From positions 152,565,915 to 152,629,914 of the forward strand of contig OZ010791.1 in assembly GCA_963932465.1 (NCBI GenBank): a stretch of 64,000 nt of DNA. The letters are read 5' to 3'. Below, piece after piece: positions 36,619-47,358 of this stretch. The position numbers and the translations under genes are program-made. This stretch comes from Maratus speciosus (Eukaryota; Arthropoda; Arachnida; Araneae; Salticidae). Under the pieces are notes generated by a model. The model had not been told where the DNA came from. It worked only from the letters and a program-made list of their open reading frames with translations, and searched no databases. Within the stretch, counting starts at the first letter, position 1; each line of letters opens with the position of its first letter.

Positions 36619-36626
36619 TGTAAATA
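36619..36626 (+). promoter_or_regulatory. Pumilio-type element in the probable 3' UTR
   Basis: TGTAAATA fits the UGUANAUA consensus and lies 24 bases before the proposed poly(A) signal. Such octamers arise by chance in AT-rich DNA, so function is speculative. Confidence 0.3.
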
Positions 36627-36649
36627 TTTGAATATGAATAAGAGTTGAA

Positions 36650-36655
36650 AATAAA
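36650..36655 (+). terminator. Candidate poly(A) signal
   Basis: AATAAA followed by a GT-rich stretch (ATGTGTTTA, then CAGTGTGG at about 36674-36681), the expected layout of a cleavage site. It is the best of several AATAAA motifs after the stop codon. Confidence 0.45.
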
Positions 36656-36680
36656 ATGTGTTTATTTAGTGAAACAGTGT

Positions 36681-38923
36681 GGATTATATTTTTGTCTTGC
36701 ATATTAATTGGTGTTTGCCATGGGCATTGGCAGAATGAAATTCTGTGAGGGATGGCAGATTTTTTTAAAGAATTTTGTGATACAAATTGAATTCATTATT
36801 ATAAAAACTAAAAACACTCTTATTTTCAGTCATACTTTTTCTCTTAATGTTTAATTATCTTGAATCTCATGACAAAAATAATTTTGCTATCTCTTTAAAT
36901 CATCAAATGTAAAGCTAATTTAGGTAATTTTTCAAAATACATGGCAGGTTCTGTCCTCTCTCCTCTTGCTGGTGCCTGCAGTGCTTACATTAAATATTTA
37001 GCAAATACCTCAATTTTCTCACAGTTATTTTGTCAGTGTAAGTACATGGAATAAATAATGAAGGAAAATGTTATTAGCATAAAACATGTTATGTTGAATA
37101 ACAACCATATTTAAAACCTCAAACAGTTGGGAGAAACATGATTGTAGAATAGAAAAGAAATACCTTCATTAAGTGGAGCAGAATGTGCAGTGCATGTACT
37201 TAAGCAGAAGAAATAAGTACAATGAACTTCTGTTAGTGCAGACTTTCAAGGGATGCCATTTTTTGTGCACACTAATCAAAGTCCACATTAAATTATGTAA
37301 ATGGTGCAATCCCTTTCACTGAATAAATAGAGTTCAGTTTATGTCAGAAATTGCATAACAATTTAATGCTAAAATAAGCAATTTTTTCTTTAATTTAGTA
37401 ATTTTAGTTAAAAATCAAGTTATTAGCATAAATAATACAAATATCTTGCAATATAAAAAATTCTTAGTACAAAAGAATAAATTACTGAGGTGAAGCAAAA
37501 TATGCATAGTAGTCAAATATGCATAGTAGTCAAATATGCATCAAGTCAAATATTCATAGTCAAGTATGCCCTCACTTTGCATTGTAATGTTTGAATAAAT
37601 AATGTTTTACCCACATGCTTTTTCAGATTTGCGACACATTCGGAAATTTTGTATATTATATCACATTTTGATTGTTAATGTCTGTGAACAGCCATTAGCA
37701 ATTTTTGAACCTCTCACATTTTTGGCCGTAAAAAGTTTTCTTTCTCTTAATTATTGTCACTGATAATTCTTTGATTTCTTAATTTTGAAAAATAATGTAC
37801 AACAGCAGTTTCGATTTTATTTGGTCAGTGTGTGAAAAAATTGTCTGTATTATTCAACGACTAGTATGCTTTAAGAGATGTCTTTAACTTTAATTGCAAA
37901 TAGGAAATGATTTGGAAAACAGAATTGTTCTCATTTACCCGAGATACATCTTAAGCAGAAACCCATTAATGAGAGTCCATTGTATATGCATTTTCTGTTC
38001 TACTGGATGAAGGATCAACATAAAATTCATTGTATGACAAAAAATAGTCTGCTCTTTGAAAGATATATGAAGTAAATAAATATTTAAAACCAAGAAATCT
38101 GAAATTAAAAATATTTGTATCACTACAAAGATATATACATTTTTTTTTTTTTTTTTAAGTTATCAGAATTGAAAGTACAATAATATAAATGCTTATATTT
38201 TTCCAAGTAAGCATGGTGAAAAGCACATAATTTGAAAAATTGTCTTATGTTCAGCATACAATAATAGCAACATGTGGTGCATCCAAGAAATTAAACTCAT
38301 TCTTTCAAATATATTATCACTTAATGCAACTATTGTTTGAATAATCCATATAATATTTGATATTGATATCCACAAATCATAATAACACAGTGAGTATTTT
38401 CATTGTAGCATAATGGCAAAGGATTTGAGGGGTAATTCAAGTATTATATAAATTGTTTAATACTTTTTTTAAATTTCGATAACAAAAGGAGGGTAGGAAA
38501 AAGAGAAAAAATTTTTTTTACGTAAAATAAAGTAGGGAAGTAAGTTAAAAATAGTTATCAAATATTTAAAAGCAATACAATTACTCTTTCTACCATAAAT
38601 GCAACTTATAGTAATTTCCCCCTGATATCTGGTGATATTTGCAGTTGGATATACTATCTTCTAGCTGCAGTATGTTTGTCTCCATCTCCTTTTATTTATT
38701 TAGTTTAGTTTAAAATTAGAAGAGGGTGTTAGCTATTACTATGCACTTACTTTTTTATCTTTTTAAATTTCCTATTAACACTGATTTTAATGACTATTTT
38801 TAGTTTTAGTAACAATATTATAACTTGATAATTAATAAATCATTAGTTATGTCAGATTTTAATCAGTTTACTACCAGTAAATTATTCTTTTTATTTCTAT
38901 TAAATAAACAATCTTAGCTGCTT
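36681..38923. other. Intergenic, no feature recognised
   Basis: AT-rich. A 17-18-base direct repeat (ATATGCATAGTAGTCAA) occurs near 37500-37535, and poly(T) at 38140-38157. No coding sequence recognised. Confidence 0.5.
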
Positions 38924-39359
38924 AATAAATAAGTAAGCAATCTTTCCTTTTTTTTCTTTATGTGTATTAAATGTATATAATATTCCATGTTTTTAAATAC
39001 CACAATTTTTTTTTTCATAAGTGTTATAGAATTTAAAAAATAAAATACTTTAACAACGTTACTTTTTCTGTATGGGTAATTTCCTAACTGTTTCAGAAGT
39101 ATGGGAGATATAAAACAAATTCTAAATAAATAAGCAATAAATAAAATACAATAAATTGCAAATAAATAAGTAAACAATCTTTCCTTTTTTTCCCTTTATG
39201 TATATTAAATATATATAATATTCCATATTTTTAAATACCACAATTTTTTTTTTCATAAGTGTTATAGAAGTTTAAAAATAAAATACTTTACCCATACAGA
39301 AAAAGTAACGTTGTTAATTTCCTAACCGTTTCAGAAGTATGGGAGATATAAAACAAATT
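38924..39359. repeat. Direct duplication (237-bp offset) containing a 24-bp inversion
   Basis: Copy 1 (38924-39121) and copy 2 (39161-39359) share about 200 bp with few substitutions. In copy 2 the 24 bp at 39291-39314 are the exact inverse complement of 39053-39076 in copy 1, with unchanged flanks (CTTTA before, TAATTTCCTAAC after). The frame 38914-39177 (-) is a shadow. Confidence 0.9.
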
Positions 39360-41173
39360 GCATGTCTTTTAAAATGTGTGAATTTGTTTTGTGTTACATT
39401 TTATAAACTGGATCATAAATATGAAACTTTAAAAACACCTTAAAATATCAAATTTTAGTTAAAAGAAAATGCATTATTTAATATTTTTGTCATTATTTAT
39501 TTATAACATGTTTATCATTTTCTTAGTATTTAAGTTGAGGCTAATTGTTCTGCTGGATATATGGCTGCTGCCAATTATCCTGCATATTGGCCAAATCGGC
39601 CAGACTCTGTATGTTCACCAGATATCTGTTGTACCTGTACTTTCGACACCAGTTTTTTGTACATAATAAGGTGAACTACATTATCTTATGGTTTTCACAA
39701 AATTGAATAGTTACCAAGTTTTGGAACATTGTGAATTCGAGAAATCCTGCACATAAGAAATTGATATGAACTGAAACAAATGAATCTGAGTTAGTAAACA
39801 AACTTTATACACTATATAGCTAAAATCACCTGATACTTTTTGTTTTACACATTTTGCTGAGTATCTAGAAATATTTGGCGAATTTTTCTGGAACTTCAGG
39901 AATATAAAGAAAATGTTTGTTTTCATATTTTTCAGTGAAGGTTTGATCACAAGGGTAATTGGGGGACCAACAAAAAATTGAAGTTAAAATATGTGGGATA
40001 ACCCATTCTGTAAAATTAAAATTCTCAAAATGATCTATAACTGCAGCACATGACTATGTGGATGTTGTACAACATTTATGTTCATTTGTGTATAAACAGG
40101 ACATGTATTCATGGAGATGTAAAGATTTTTTAAACAATTCAAGAGATTTTCGCATGTTTTTTGTGGGCAGGACTTTCAACCAAATTTAAAGCAATTTTCA
40201 GAAAACTTGGACAAAGTGCAGTAGAAACAATGTATTTGTAATTATAATATAACTATATTAAATAATTGAGGAAATATGAGCATTTCTATAAAATAATTTT
40301 TAATAGTGCATATTTGTAAATTTATTTTTTTAGTTTTTAAGTTAAATTTGAATCTATTGAAAAATGGAAAAAAAAAAAAAAAAGATGTTTTATCCTTTAC
40401 AGAGTGGAAGAGATCTGTGGTTTTTACTTCTGAAAAGGTAAAGGGGAATCTAAAATCAAAGAAATTGTACTTTCACAATATCTATGTGCTTTCCATGATG
40501 ATTGGAGCGTAAATTTGGGATAAGAAGCAGGTTTAAAAGTAAAGAAAATTGAACTTGGTCCTGTGTACTTTCAAAATAGAGTTGAACTTCATCTGTTTAA
40601 CAAATTTCTTTTTTCTTTCTAAAAAAAAAAAAAAATCAACCTAAAAATTTTCTTAAATCGGAATCTTTTATAAATCATTCTTAGCTCTGTTTTTACTAAT
40701 TAGGATGTAAAAAAAATCATGATTTTTTTTTTTTAATCAGATTTTTATGATTTTTTTCCCAGTGTTCAAATCTAGAGTATAAAAAAAATCATGATTTTTT
40801 AAAAAAATCGGATCTTTTTGATTTAAATCGGATTTTTATGATTTTTTTATTTTCCAGCATTCAAATACTGAATAGCTACCAAGAGTTTTAGGTTTCCAAA
40901 GCAATTAAACCACTAATTGCTAACATAATCTATGTTTTTACACTTTAATTAATAAAATTATAATTATTAGTTAATTACAGAAATTATAAAAACTGCAAAT
41001 TAGTAATTTCATTAGTTACTATCATACAATGCTATATACATTAATATTGTAATAATCATGTAAAACTTTATTAAATACTAGTGATATTTAACATTTATTA
41101 AAATTATTAATAACTGCATTTAATATTAAATAGCTAACACTACTTAAAATTAATAATTATTAAACAATTAAAC
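39360..41173. other. Intergenic, low-complexity in part
   Basis: Imperfect repeats built from AAATCATGATTTTTT and AAATCGGATTTTTATGATTT occur at 40700-40850. Otherwise AT-rich with no recognised gene. Confidence 0.5.
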
Positions 41174-41767
41174 AAAAACCTAATTTGCAGAACAAATTAA
41201 AAAAACAAAATTTATTTCCTAAATTGTTTAAGCCCGAGAAGGGGCAGATATTAAGATATTTCATTCATTTTGTTCTACATTTAATGTTAAATTTTTGTAA
41301 CAAATAAGTTAAACCAATTGAACATTAAAAAATAAAAATGAAATTCATACAATATAATGCTTTAAACACCTATATACTAAGATTCCGTTCAAATGAAATC
41401 GAAATAAATCTTAGACTTTTTTTAAAGTTTTGTATTTTGCATGTACCTTATCATATTATGTACAATCGTCATAAACATAATGCAAAATCTGCAGTACAAA
41501 TATTTACAACTTAAAAATGGAAAAGTCTAAGATTTATTTCGATTTCATTTGAATGGAATCTAAGTATATAGGTGTTTAAAGCATTATATTGTATGAATTT
41601 CATTTTTATTTTTTAATGTTCAATTGGTTTAGCTTATTTGTTACAAAAATTTAACATTAAATGTAGAACAAATTGAATGAAATATCTTAATATCTGCCCC
41701 TTCTCGGGCTTAAACACTTTAGGAAATAAATTTTGTTTTTTTAATTTGTTCTGCAAATTAGGTTTTT
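41174..41767. mobile_element. 594-bp palindrome, probable foldback element
   Basis: Arms 41174-41420 and 41521-41767 (247 bp each) are inverse complements with only a few mismatches, around a 100-bp spacer. The ends read AAAAACCTAATTTGCAG. No target duplication is obvious and no coding capacity is present. Confidence 0.8.
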
Positions 41768-44014
41768 CTTTAATATGTCAAGTTTTTTAATAACTACTGC
41801 ATTCAGACAAACATATTTCAAAATTAATGGAGGGTATCATCATCAGGCTTTGATTTGTACGATATCGCATCACAATTTGTGATGCAATTTACCTATTTAT
41901 AATTCAAAATGTTCCACCAGTGCAGTAATGCAGGTTGTTGTAGTTTGGTCAAAGAATTGTAATCGGAATTTAAAAAATCTGCTTGAAAATGTCATTTTTT
42001 TCCCACTATGACGTCATATTCCTCTTCTTTTTAATTCTTAAAAAAAAAAAAAACTATTTCAGCTTCTTCAGTTTCATGTTTCACGTGAAAATCATTCAAC
42101 TAAAAATAGGCAAATTATTATTACGGCTTTTGAATTATTTACAACAATGAAGGAAAAATGTTAAATTTTATTAGAAAATGTCCGTTGATTCTCAATGAAA
42201 AAAGCGAAATTTGGAATTATTAAGAAAAATATTTGAATAATGTAAATAAAAATTAGCCCATGTTACTCTCTAGATTATAATCCACCTATATGCAAAGGCA
42301 TTTTATGATTCGTTTGATCCTGACGTCTGGCAAATGTTTTTACACTTTGCTAGCAAAGACTTAAAAATGAGTCGCATCAGGGACAAAAAGGTGGGAAGAA
42401 AAAATGAAAAAGTTATGATCTCCATAGGCTTTTCTATGTTAATTTAACATTGAGAAGTGACACTGGAGATAAATAAGTATTGCGCTGCCGTGCAATACTT
42501 AAATTAACTCTCTAATTAGAAACATATTATATATTTTTAAGCTTTAATTATTAAAATGATAATTAATAATGTAGCATTCATTTTAGAAAGAAAAAGGGGC
42601 AGGATGCTAGTTCCAAAAAAGAGCACTATTTCATGAGGAAATATATTAGTAATGTGCTTAATAATGATAAAAAAAAAAAAGAATTTTTAGTATGATAAAT
42701 AAAGTTCCTTATTTTTTAATGATTTTATTGTATATTTAATTGTATTTTTCAATTTATGAATCACAAATTGAAAAATGCAATTAAATAACAACATGTTTCA
42801 ATAATTTCCTGTTTTTTCTAAATAAATAAAGCTCTATTATTTTTGCAAGATCTTGGACACATGAATTTAGAAATACTGTTTAATGGGGAAGTTTTTTCAT
42901 GAAATCTCTGGCTACAACTACAGATGAATTTAACTTTTTTAAGGCAGGGTACCTCAAACTTAAAAAAATGTCCTAGAAGAAACAGTAAGTAATTACAGAA
43001 TTAATAAAACTGCAAATAAGTAATTTCATTAGTAACACAAATAACAAAACTAGCAAATAGTATTTGCGCTTGTTTTGCATTTGTACTTAGAAAAATTATT
43101 GTTAATCACCAAAATCCCAAAATCTAAACTTACACACTGTATGCGTATGCTAACCAAAAAATTTATGAAAATGAGTTAAACCTATTTACACACACATCCA
43201 AAATATGTATAAGGATAGCCAGTTAAATATGAAATCCTCAAAATATTTATATAACATATTACCTCTCAGTGAGGATTGTTAGCTTTCAATGGTTATTTTT
43301 TTTTCTTTTTTAAGAAAAGTTTTGCTGCCTTTTCAATCCCTAATTAATTTTTTTATTTAGTGTATGCGAGTTACAAAGTAAAAAAAAAAAAAAATTATTC
43401 AACCTATAACCAAAAAAGTTCTTGCTGTTCTTAACATTTTTATACCAATTAGTTCTTTTTCTCTTAAGTATTCATTTACAATTTAGCTTTTGAGCAGATG
43501 TCACTCTTTCATTCTTCTTTGACTTGAGATTGCTATTAATCAATTATTAAAAAAGTAGAACGAGAAACTAAGACACTGACTATTTATTCTTTGACTTGCA
43601 GAAATTTATTACACTTGCTATGTTTATTTCATATAAAATAATGCATACGTTGATTACCTAAAGAAAATTATAACATTGCAAATTATATTACATGTAAATA
43701 TCATTTTTAAATGAAACTGTTTTATGTTGGACAAAAACAATGCTTTTTACAAACTTAACTGTTTTTAATTTTTTACAATACTCAGGAATTAAGCTTGGAA
43801 ACAATTATTTAAAGGTCTTTTTTTGTTTATTCATAAGTCAAAATACCTGTAGAAACTTTCAAATCATGTTCATCTTAGATTTTAATACTTTTTTTTTTTT
43901 TGACATTTTAAACATTTAGAAAATTTTTGATTTTAATCAATGATTTTCTCTTTTGCTGTATACGTTAAATCATTAAGATCTAGAATTGTAATTCGTATTT
44001 CTAAAAATGTCGTG
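41768..44014. other. Intergenic, no feature recognised
   Basis: AT-rich with homopolymers (42040-42053, 43380-43394, 43893-43903). A short inverted pair, GCATCACAATTTGTGATGC, is at 41866-41884. No gene recognised. Confidence 0.5.
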
Positions 44015-44093
44015 AATTGTAGTCAGGGAATTGAAGGAAATATGGTCTGGAAAAGTCAGGGAATTTTTTTATTCAAATAGAGTATGAACCCTG
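44015..44093. mobile_element. Right-end fragment of the 933-1366 element family
   Basis: AAAAGTCAGGGAATTTTTT followed by GTATGAACCCTG, closely matching 1323-1366. The left part is missing. Confidence 0.55.
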
Positions 44094-44477
44094 TAAACAA
44101 TCATTAAAAGAAAACAAAAAATTGCAAAGCGTTTAAATTCACCCAAGATTTCTGCAGTACACTCGCTTCATTTCAAGAACGATATTTTTATGGTGGAGGG
44201 ATTTGTAAAATAATACAGAGTGGACTAAAAGTCCTTGGAAATTTTTAAAATTTAATATAAAATCAAGTAAATGAAGACTTTTTTTTTTTTTTTGTTAAAA
44301 AGTTTATAATTATTTTTCAGATAACCATTATGAGAACATATTAAAACAACCCTAATGGTAAATTTAAGAAATATAAAACAATTTAAACTGTTCCAGCAAA
44401 TTTATATAAGATTTTATCACTGAATTTTATAAAAATTAGAGATAACATAAATTACAGTAGATTAATTTTAACATGAT

Positions 44478-44640
44478 TATTCTAATTGGTAAATAAATCA
44501 AATTAGATGTAAATTTCCAACTGAGCGAAAAATGTCCGGACAAGGATTCGAACCAGGATGATTAAACTTGATCTCTTGGCTGAAGTCGCCAATGCTCTAC
44601 CATCTGAGCTGTCCCGGACGAATCTGGTTCACCCAGCTAA
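44478..44640 (-). repeat. tRNA-derived SINE, best-preserved copy
   Basis: On the minus strand it has GCTCAGATGGTAGAGC (D arm/A box), GGTTCGAATCC (B box) and matching GTCCGG / CCGGAC acceptor halves, then a conserved tail (ACATTTTTCGCTCAGTTGG ...). The T stem and anticodon arm are imperfect and the variable region is long, so it is a SINE head rather than a working tRNA. It pairs head-to-head with the next copy. Confidence 0.75.
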
Positions 44641-44702
44641 CCTTATTGTTGAATATCTTATTGTAATTGATATTGATATTGTTTTTGATATCGTATTGAT
44701 AA

Positions 44703-44840
44703 TGGTTAGCTGGGTGAATTCATCCGGTATAGCTCAGATGGTAGAGCATTGGCGGCTTCAGTCAAGAGATCCCTTGTTCGGACATTTTTCGCCCAGTTGG
44801 AATTTACATCTCATTTGGTTTATTTACCAATTAGAATAAT
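44703..44840 (+). repeat. tRNA-derived SINE, inverted partner
   Basis: Plus-strand copy with TAGCTCAGATGGTAGAGC and a degraded B box (CTTGTTCGGACAT), then the same tail ending TTTACCAATTAGAATAAT. It is inversely repeated relative to 44478-44640, with an ATTGATATTGATATT-type spacer. The frame 44558-44839 runs across the pair and is not a gene. Confidence 0.75.
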
Positions 44841-44955
44841 TTTGTTAAAATTAATCTAGTGTAATTAGGTATCCAACGTTTTCTGGAGTTCCATTACTTG
44901 CGATTTTTTCGTATTGGTATGATTCAGATATCAGACCAAATGCTGTAATCAATAA

Positions 44956-45082
44956 GGTTAGCTGAGTGAATTAGAAGGACGATCCACCAGATTCGTCCGG
45001 GATAGCTAATGCTTCAGCCAAGAGACCGCTGGTTCGGACATTTTTCGCCCAGTTGGTAATTTACATCTCATTTAACATAAAT
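44956..45082 (+). repeat. tRNA-derived SINE, third copy
   Basis: GGTTAGCTGAGTGAATT, then ATTCGTCCGGGATAGC, a shortened A box, and the shared tail CGGACATTTTTCGCCCAGTT. Internal deletion of the D-arm region. Confidence 0.65.
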
Positions 45083-45970
45083 TAATTTAAATATTTATGG
45101 AGGAAAATAATAAGACCGTATGTATGAAATATATTATGACAATTGCTATCGTATCTCTACCGATTTCCAGCTTTTTCCCCGTTCAGTGACATAAGATTGG
45201 TGAAGTTCATTCGTATTAAAATAAATACGTGTTCCTGAAATATACGTATACTTGAATTATACGTTTAACCGGTTACGTTTAGACGTAGTTTCGTTTAAGG
45301 TATACGTATTTCATACCGACGTATACGTAGTTAAACGTATAACTGAAATACGTATCACGTCGGGAATACTAGTTAAAATTCGTATTTTTGAAAACTGATT
45401 GCACCGTCGAAAAGAAAAAGGTTTTAGCTTTAAAAAGGTGTGTTTTGTGAATTGGTACCTTTGAAATCAAGTCCTAGGGAATCGTCCCCCGAAAGGGAGA
45501 AAAGGTTATTCGCGAAAAATTACCCTTTTTGATTTTTTTTTTTTTTCAAAGTGTTGACAACGATATTTTTTCGAACTGATTATGGCGTTTAAGACGCAAA
45601 AGTACGAAATTTAAGAATAGTATGTCTTCCGTTTTCTCCGTATCACGAACGGTTCGGGCGAGAAAGTTAAGGTACTAGTTATTCAATCCAAAGTAAAATA
45701 ACATTTGGCTTTTTCCTTCTACACGCTCGGAAAAGAGGGAGTGAGCAAGCACGGACGCGCTTGCCGATTTTCAGAGAAAAGATTGCGTTTTCGACGAGTT
45801 TCTAATTAAAATCTCTTCTAATTTTCAAAAAATGAAAAATCTGAGCCTCAGATACATCAGGACTTGCCTTGGACTATCGTCATCCAAATTTTCACACTTG
45901 CGTGCGGTAGATTTTGCTGTTTATCGTGGACAGACACACACACACAGCAAAACTTTCTTTTATTAGTAAA
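45083..45970. other. Higher-GC repeat-like DNA with an ACGT cluster
   Basis: Less AT-rich than its surroundings. Eleven ACGT tetramers fall in 45227-45360. Further on, GTGGACAGACACACACACA then CTTTCTTTTATTAGT near 45925-45965 resembles the 3' end of dispersed invertebrate repeats. No open frame of note and no class assigned. Confidence 0.5.
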
Positions 45971-46430
45971 CAGGGGTCGATGCAGGTTTTTATTTTTGGG
46001 GCCCATTTTGTGAAAAGTGAAAGTTATTTTTGTGAATTTTATAATATTTTTGTGAAAAATAACATTTTGTAACGAAAGTTGAAATCCAGTTACTCAAATT
46101 CGAACCAAGAGTTTACTAACAAAAACTTCTTTAAATCCCTTTGCTAAAGTTTTTGTTTTTCATGGCCTGATTTTATTTATAAATTACACATTTTAAAACA
46201 GTTTTTATGAAAAAGAATGTTACGAAAGGGGCCTATTTTATTAAAAGGAATTTTGTGAAGGGCCCTGTTTTGTTAAGTTCATTTTTGTGAAGGGGCCCAT
46301 TTTATTAAATTTATTTTTGTGAAGGGGCCCATTTTATTAAATTTATTTTTGTGAAGGGGCTTATTTTATTAAATAGATTTTTGTGAAAAGGCCCTAAATA
46401 GGCTCCAAATTTTGCCTGGATCGACCCCTG
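45971..46430. mobile_element. 460-bp hAT-like element with 5-bp target duplication
   Basis: CAGGGGTCGATGCAGG at the left and CCTGGATCGACCCCTG at the right are inverted repeats with one mismatch in 16, flanked by GTAAA (45966-45970, 46431-46435). The inside carries about four tandem units of GGGGCCCATTTTATTAAA-type sequence at 46250-46390. Confidence 0.72.
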
Positions 46431-46439
46431 GTAAAATAA

Positions 46440-46562
46440 TAGCGGATACTTTTCTCCCACACATATACTGTTTGTATCTTTTTACTTCAGAAAAGCCGAT
46501 ATCTCCGAATAGCGGACAAATGCTACGCTCCCCAAGCTGTCCGTTATTCAGAAGCTTTAGTG
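46440..46562. mobile_element. pogo/Tigger-like right-end fragment
   Basis: TCTCCGAATAGCGGACAAAT and GTCCGTTATTCAGAAGC then TTTAGTG before TA resemble pogo-type terminal regions. No left end located. Confidence 0.4.
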
Positions 46563-47358
46563 TATTAATATGAAACTTCGCCTAGAATATTTTTAATAAT
46601 AAACAAAATTAGTTACAAATAAAAATGTGACTTGCAGAGTGATTTTGAGACTCCTGATGTGCAGATTTACTAGTTAGAAATGTAATCGATATTTATATTT
46701 CTGTTTTATGTGGAAAATTGCTTCATTAAAGTAGTTCTTGAAAAAATTATTTTTTCACACAGCGCAAAACTTTCTGGCAAACGTACGAACTGATTTTTAA
46801 ACTTAAAAGCACGATACTTGCAGGAATGATTATTGTAGAGATTTGTAATAGAATGGTGTTTTTTGTTTTTCGATAAATGAATAATGCATTATATCTTGAA
46901 TTATAAGTGATTGTTGTCTCATGGCGGCAGTTCTTCTACTTCACGAGGTTTCTTTTCGGGAAATTCAGTCCAAAACGGAAACTTTGATTGCATTTTTAGA
47001 AATATCTTTCTGCTTTTAGCAAATAATTGAAATAATTGTTCGATTACACAATTCCTGAATATGATCATCTAAAAATTTCATGCGTTTGCGAACCAAATTT
47101 TACCGAATAAAATAGCAACAGATTTTTTTTCTAATTGGATAATTTAGAATATTGCAAAAGAACACAAAAACTTATCAATATAAAAATTAATAAGTACTTA
47201 TTTTTAAACAGTGCTAAATAAAATGCATAATATATATATTTCCAATTTCTGGATGATTCCAAACTCATATTTAACACATTTCAAAATATTGTTTTTAACA
47301 CTTGTTCTGAACTACATTTGAAAACTTTTGCGTATTTTAAATAGCAGAGATCATTTGC
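46563..47358. other. Intergenic, no feature recognised
   Basis: AT-rich, no recognised coding or bounded repeat. Confidence 0.5.

Larger units (their letters stand above)
30794..36680 (+). other. GckIII: Probable long 3' UTR of GckIII
   Basis: About 5.9 kb of AT-rich, non-coding DNA with no bounded transposon, unlike the introns. It contains short TA/TATC microsatellites (31060-31110, 34700-34760), a CA run at 31815-31832, many ATTTA motifs and several AATAAA sequences, so shorter forms are possible. The 3' limit is inferred from the signal at 36650. Frames such as 31213-31719 (-) show no family match. Confidence 0.5.

Noticed and set aside
44531..44640. Functional tRNA gene on the minus strand
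   Set aside because: A and B boxes and acceptor halves exist, but the T stem is mispaired, the anticodon loop lacks the usual U33 and the sequence is repeated nearby with a shared non-tRNA tail. SINE is the better reading.
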